This document shows positions 63,900-64,000 of a stretch of 64,000 bases of DNA, in pieces. This stretch comes from Trinickia terrae (GTDB lineage Bacteria; Pseudomonadota; Gammaproteobacteria; Burkholderiales; Burkholderiaceae). Made by a program: the position numbers and the translations under genes. Below the pieces are notes generated by a model, which worked only from the letters and a program-made list of their open reading frames with translations, made no database searches and had not been told where the DNA came from. The first letter of the stretch is position 1; each line of letters opens with the position of its first letter. The stretch spans positions 1-64,000 of the forward strand of contig NZ_SWJE01000023.1 in NCBI RefSeq assembly GCF_005144415.1, given 5' to 3'.

Positions 63900-64000
63900 A
63901 TGACGACGCAATCGAATCCTGAACCACCGTTGATCAATTTCGCCTTCCCGTTCCGCGACGCGAAGGGCAAGGAGATCGTCGACGAGCATGTGTTCTACGA
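63900..64000 (+). CDS. unidentified gene, first 33 codons only
   Basis: ATG 63900 with AGGGAGATAG about 10 bases upstream. The visible product begins MTTQSNPEPPLINFAFPFRD and continues AKGKEIVDEHVFY, with no signal peptide; the rest is outside the window. Too short for a function call. Confidence 0.6.
   Translation, partial: MTTQSNPEPPLINFAFPFRDAKGKEIVDEHVFY

Overview
The window looks like a chromosomal segment of a high-GC betaproteobacterium of the Burkholderiaceae (Burkholderia/Paraburkholderia/Trinickia type). The evidence is the propionate locus (prpC, prpD, acnA), several protein families that are common in this group (DUF2322, DUF3348, DUF802, DUF2894, DUF4148), NarL-type and LysR-type regulators, and strong G/C third-position bias. 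Species cannot be fixed from sequence reading alone. No rRNA, tRNA, CRISPR array, intact insertion sequence or replication origin was seen.

Layout. 1-5.8 kb: end of prpC, a small exported protein, prpD and acnA, closed by a clear terminator. 5.8-9.3 kb: an AT-rich island with an exported trypsin-like protease, an exported protein of unknown function and a small membrane protein. 9.3-15.5 kb: a PACE-type efflux protein divergent from a LysR regulator, a DUF4410 protein, and a TetR-HlyD-ABC-permease export operon with the layout of E. coli cecR-ybhGFSR. 15.5-20.1 kb: a DUF4148 protein, a MASE1 sensor kinase and NarL-type response regulator, and an orphan PstS-like protein. This block is followed by a decayed 61-bp copy of the permease 3' end. 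20.2-26.0 kb: a beta-propeller protein, DUF2322, then a four-gene operon (DUF3348, DUF802, OmpA/MotB-like, DUF2894) that looks like an undescribed MotAB/ZorAB-like ion-driven membrane complex. 26.1-30.0 kb: a 3-hydroxyaspartate-type amino-acid cluster (PLP dehydratase, metal-dependent PLP aldolase/dehydratase, ornithine-cyclodeaminase-like reductase, YheO/DauR-like regulator). 30.2-33.6 kb: one 1164-residue protein of unknown function with a ThuA-like N-terminus. 33.8-36.4 kb: an OprC-like copper TonB receptor with DUF2946. 36.6-38.5 kb: an AT-richer type VI secretion cargo module (PAAR protein, permuted NlpC/P60-like effector candidate, lipoprotein immunity candidate). 38.5-43.9 kb: a giant DUF748/AsmA-like protein and a DUF1254 lipoprotein. 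44.2-47.3 kb: a PaiB-like protein and copA behind a textbook CueR-type promoter. 47.3-52.5 kb: small and uncharacterised proteins, an AGE-family epimerase and a decayed chemotaxis receptor fragment. 52.6-63.4 kb: a thioesterase, then a complete-looking oxidative L-fucose (6-deoxy sugar) uptake and degradation operon with a divergent IclR regulator. The window ends in the first codons of another gene.

How the parts fit. The prp genes carry out the methylcitrate cycle. The fucose operon runs from uptake (periplasmic binding protein, ATPase, permease) through aldo-keto reductase, lactonase, split UxaA-type dehydratase, SDR dehydrogenase and FAH-family hydrolase. Copper handling is served at two places (OprC/DUF2946 and CopA). 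A family of about 50-bp palindromic repeats with compensating base changes in its stem occurs at four places (14.3, 21.3, 44.2 and 52.0 kb) and sits tightly against gene ends or starts.
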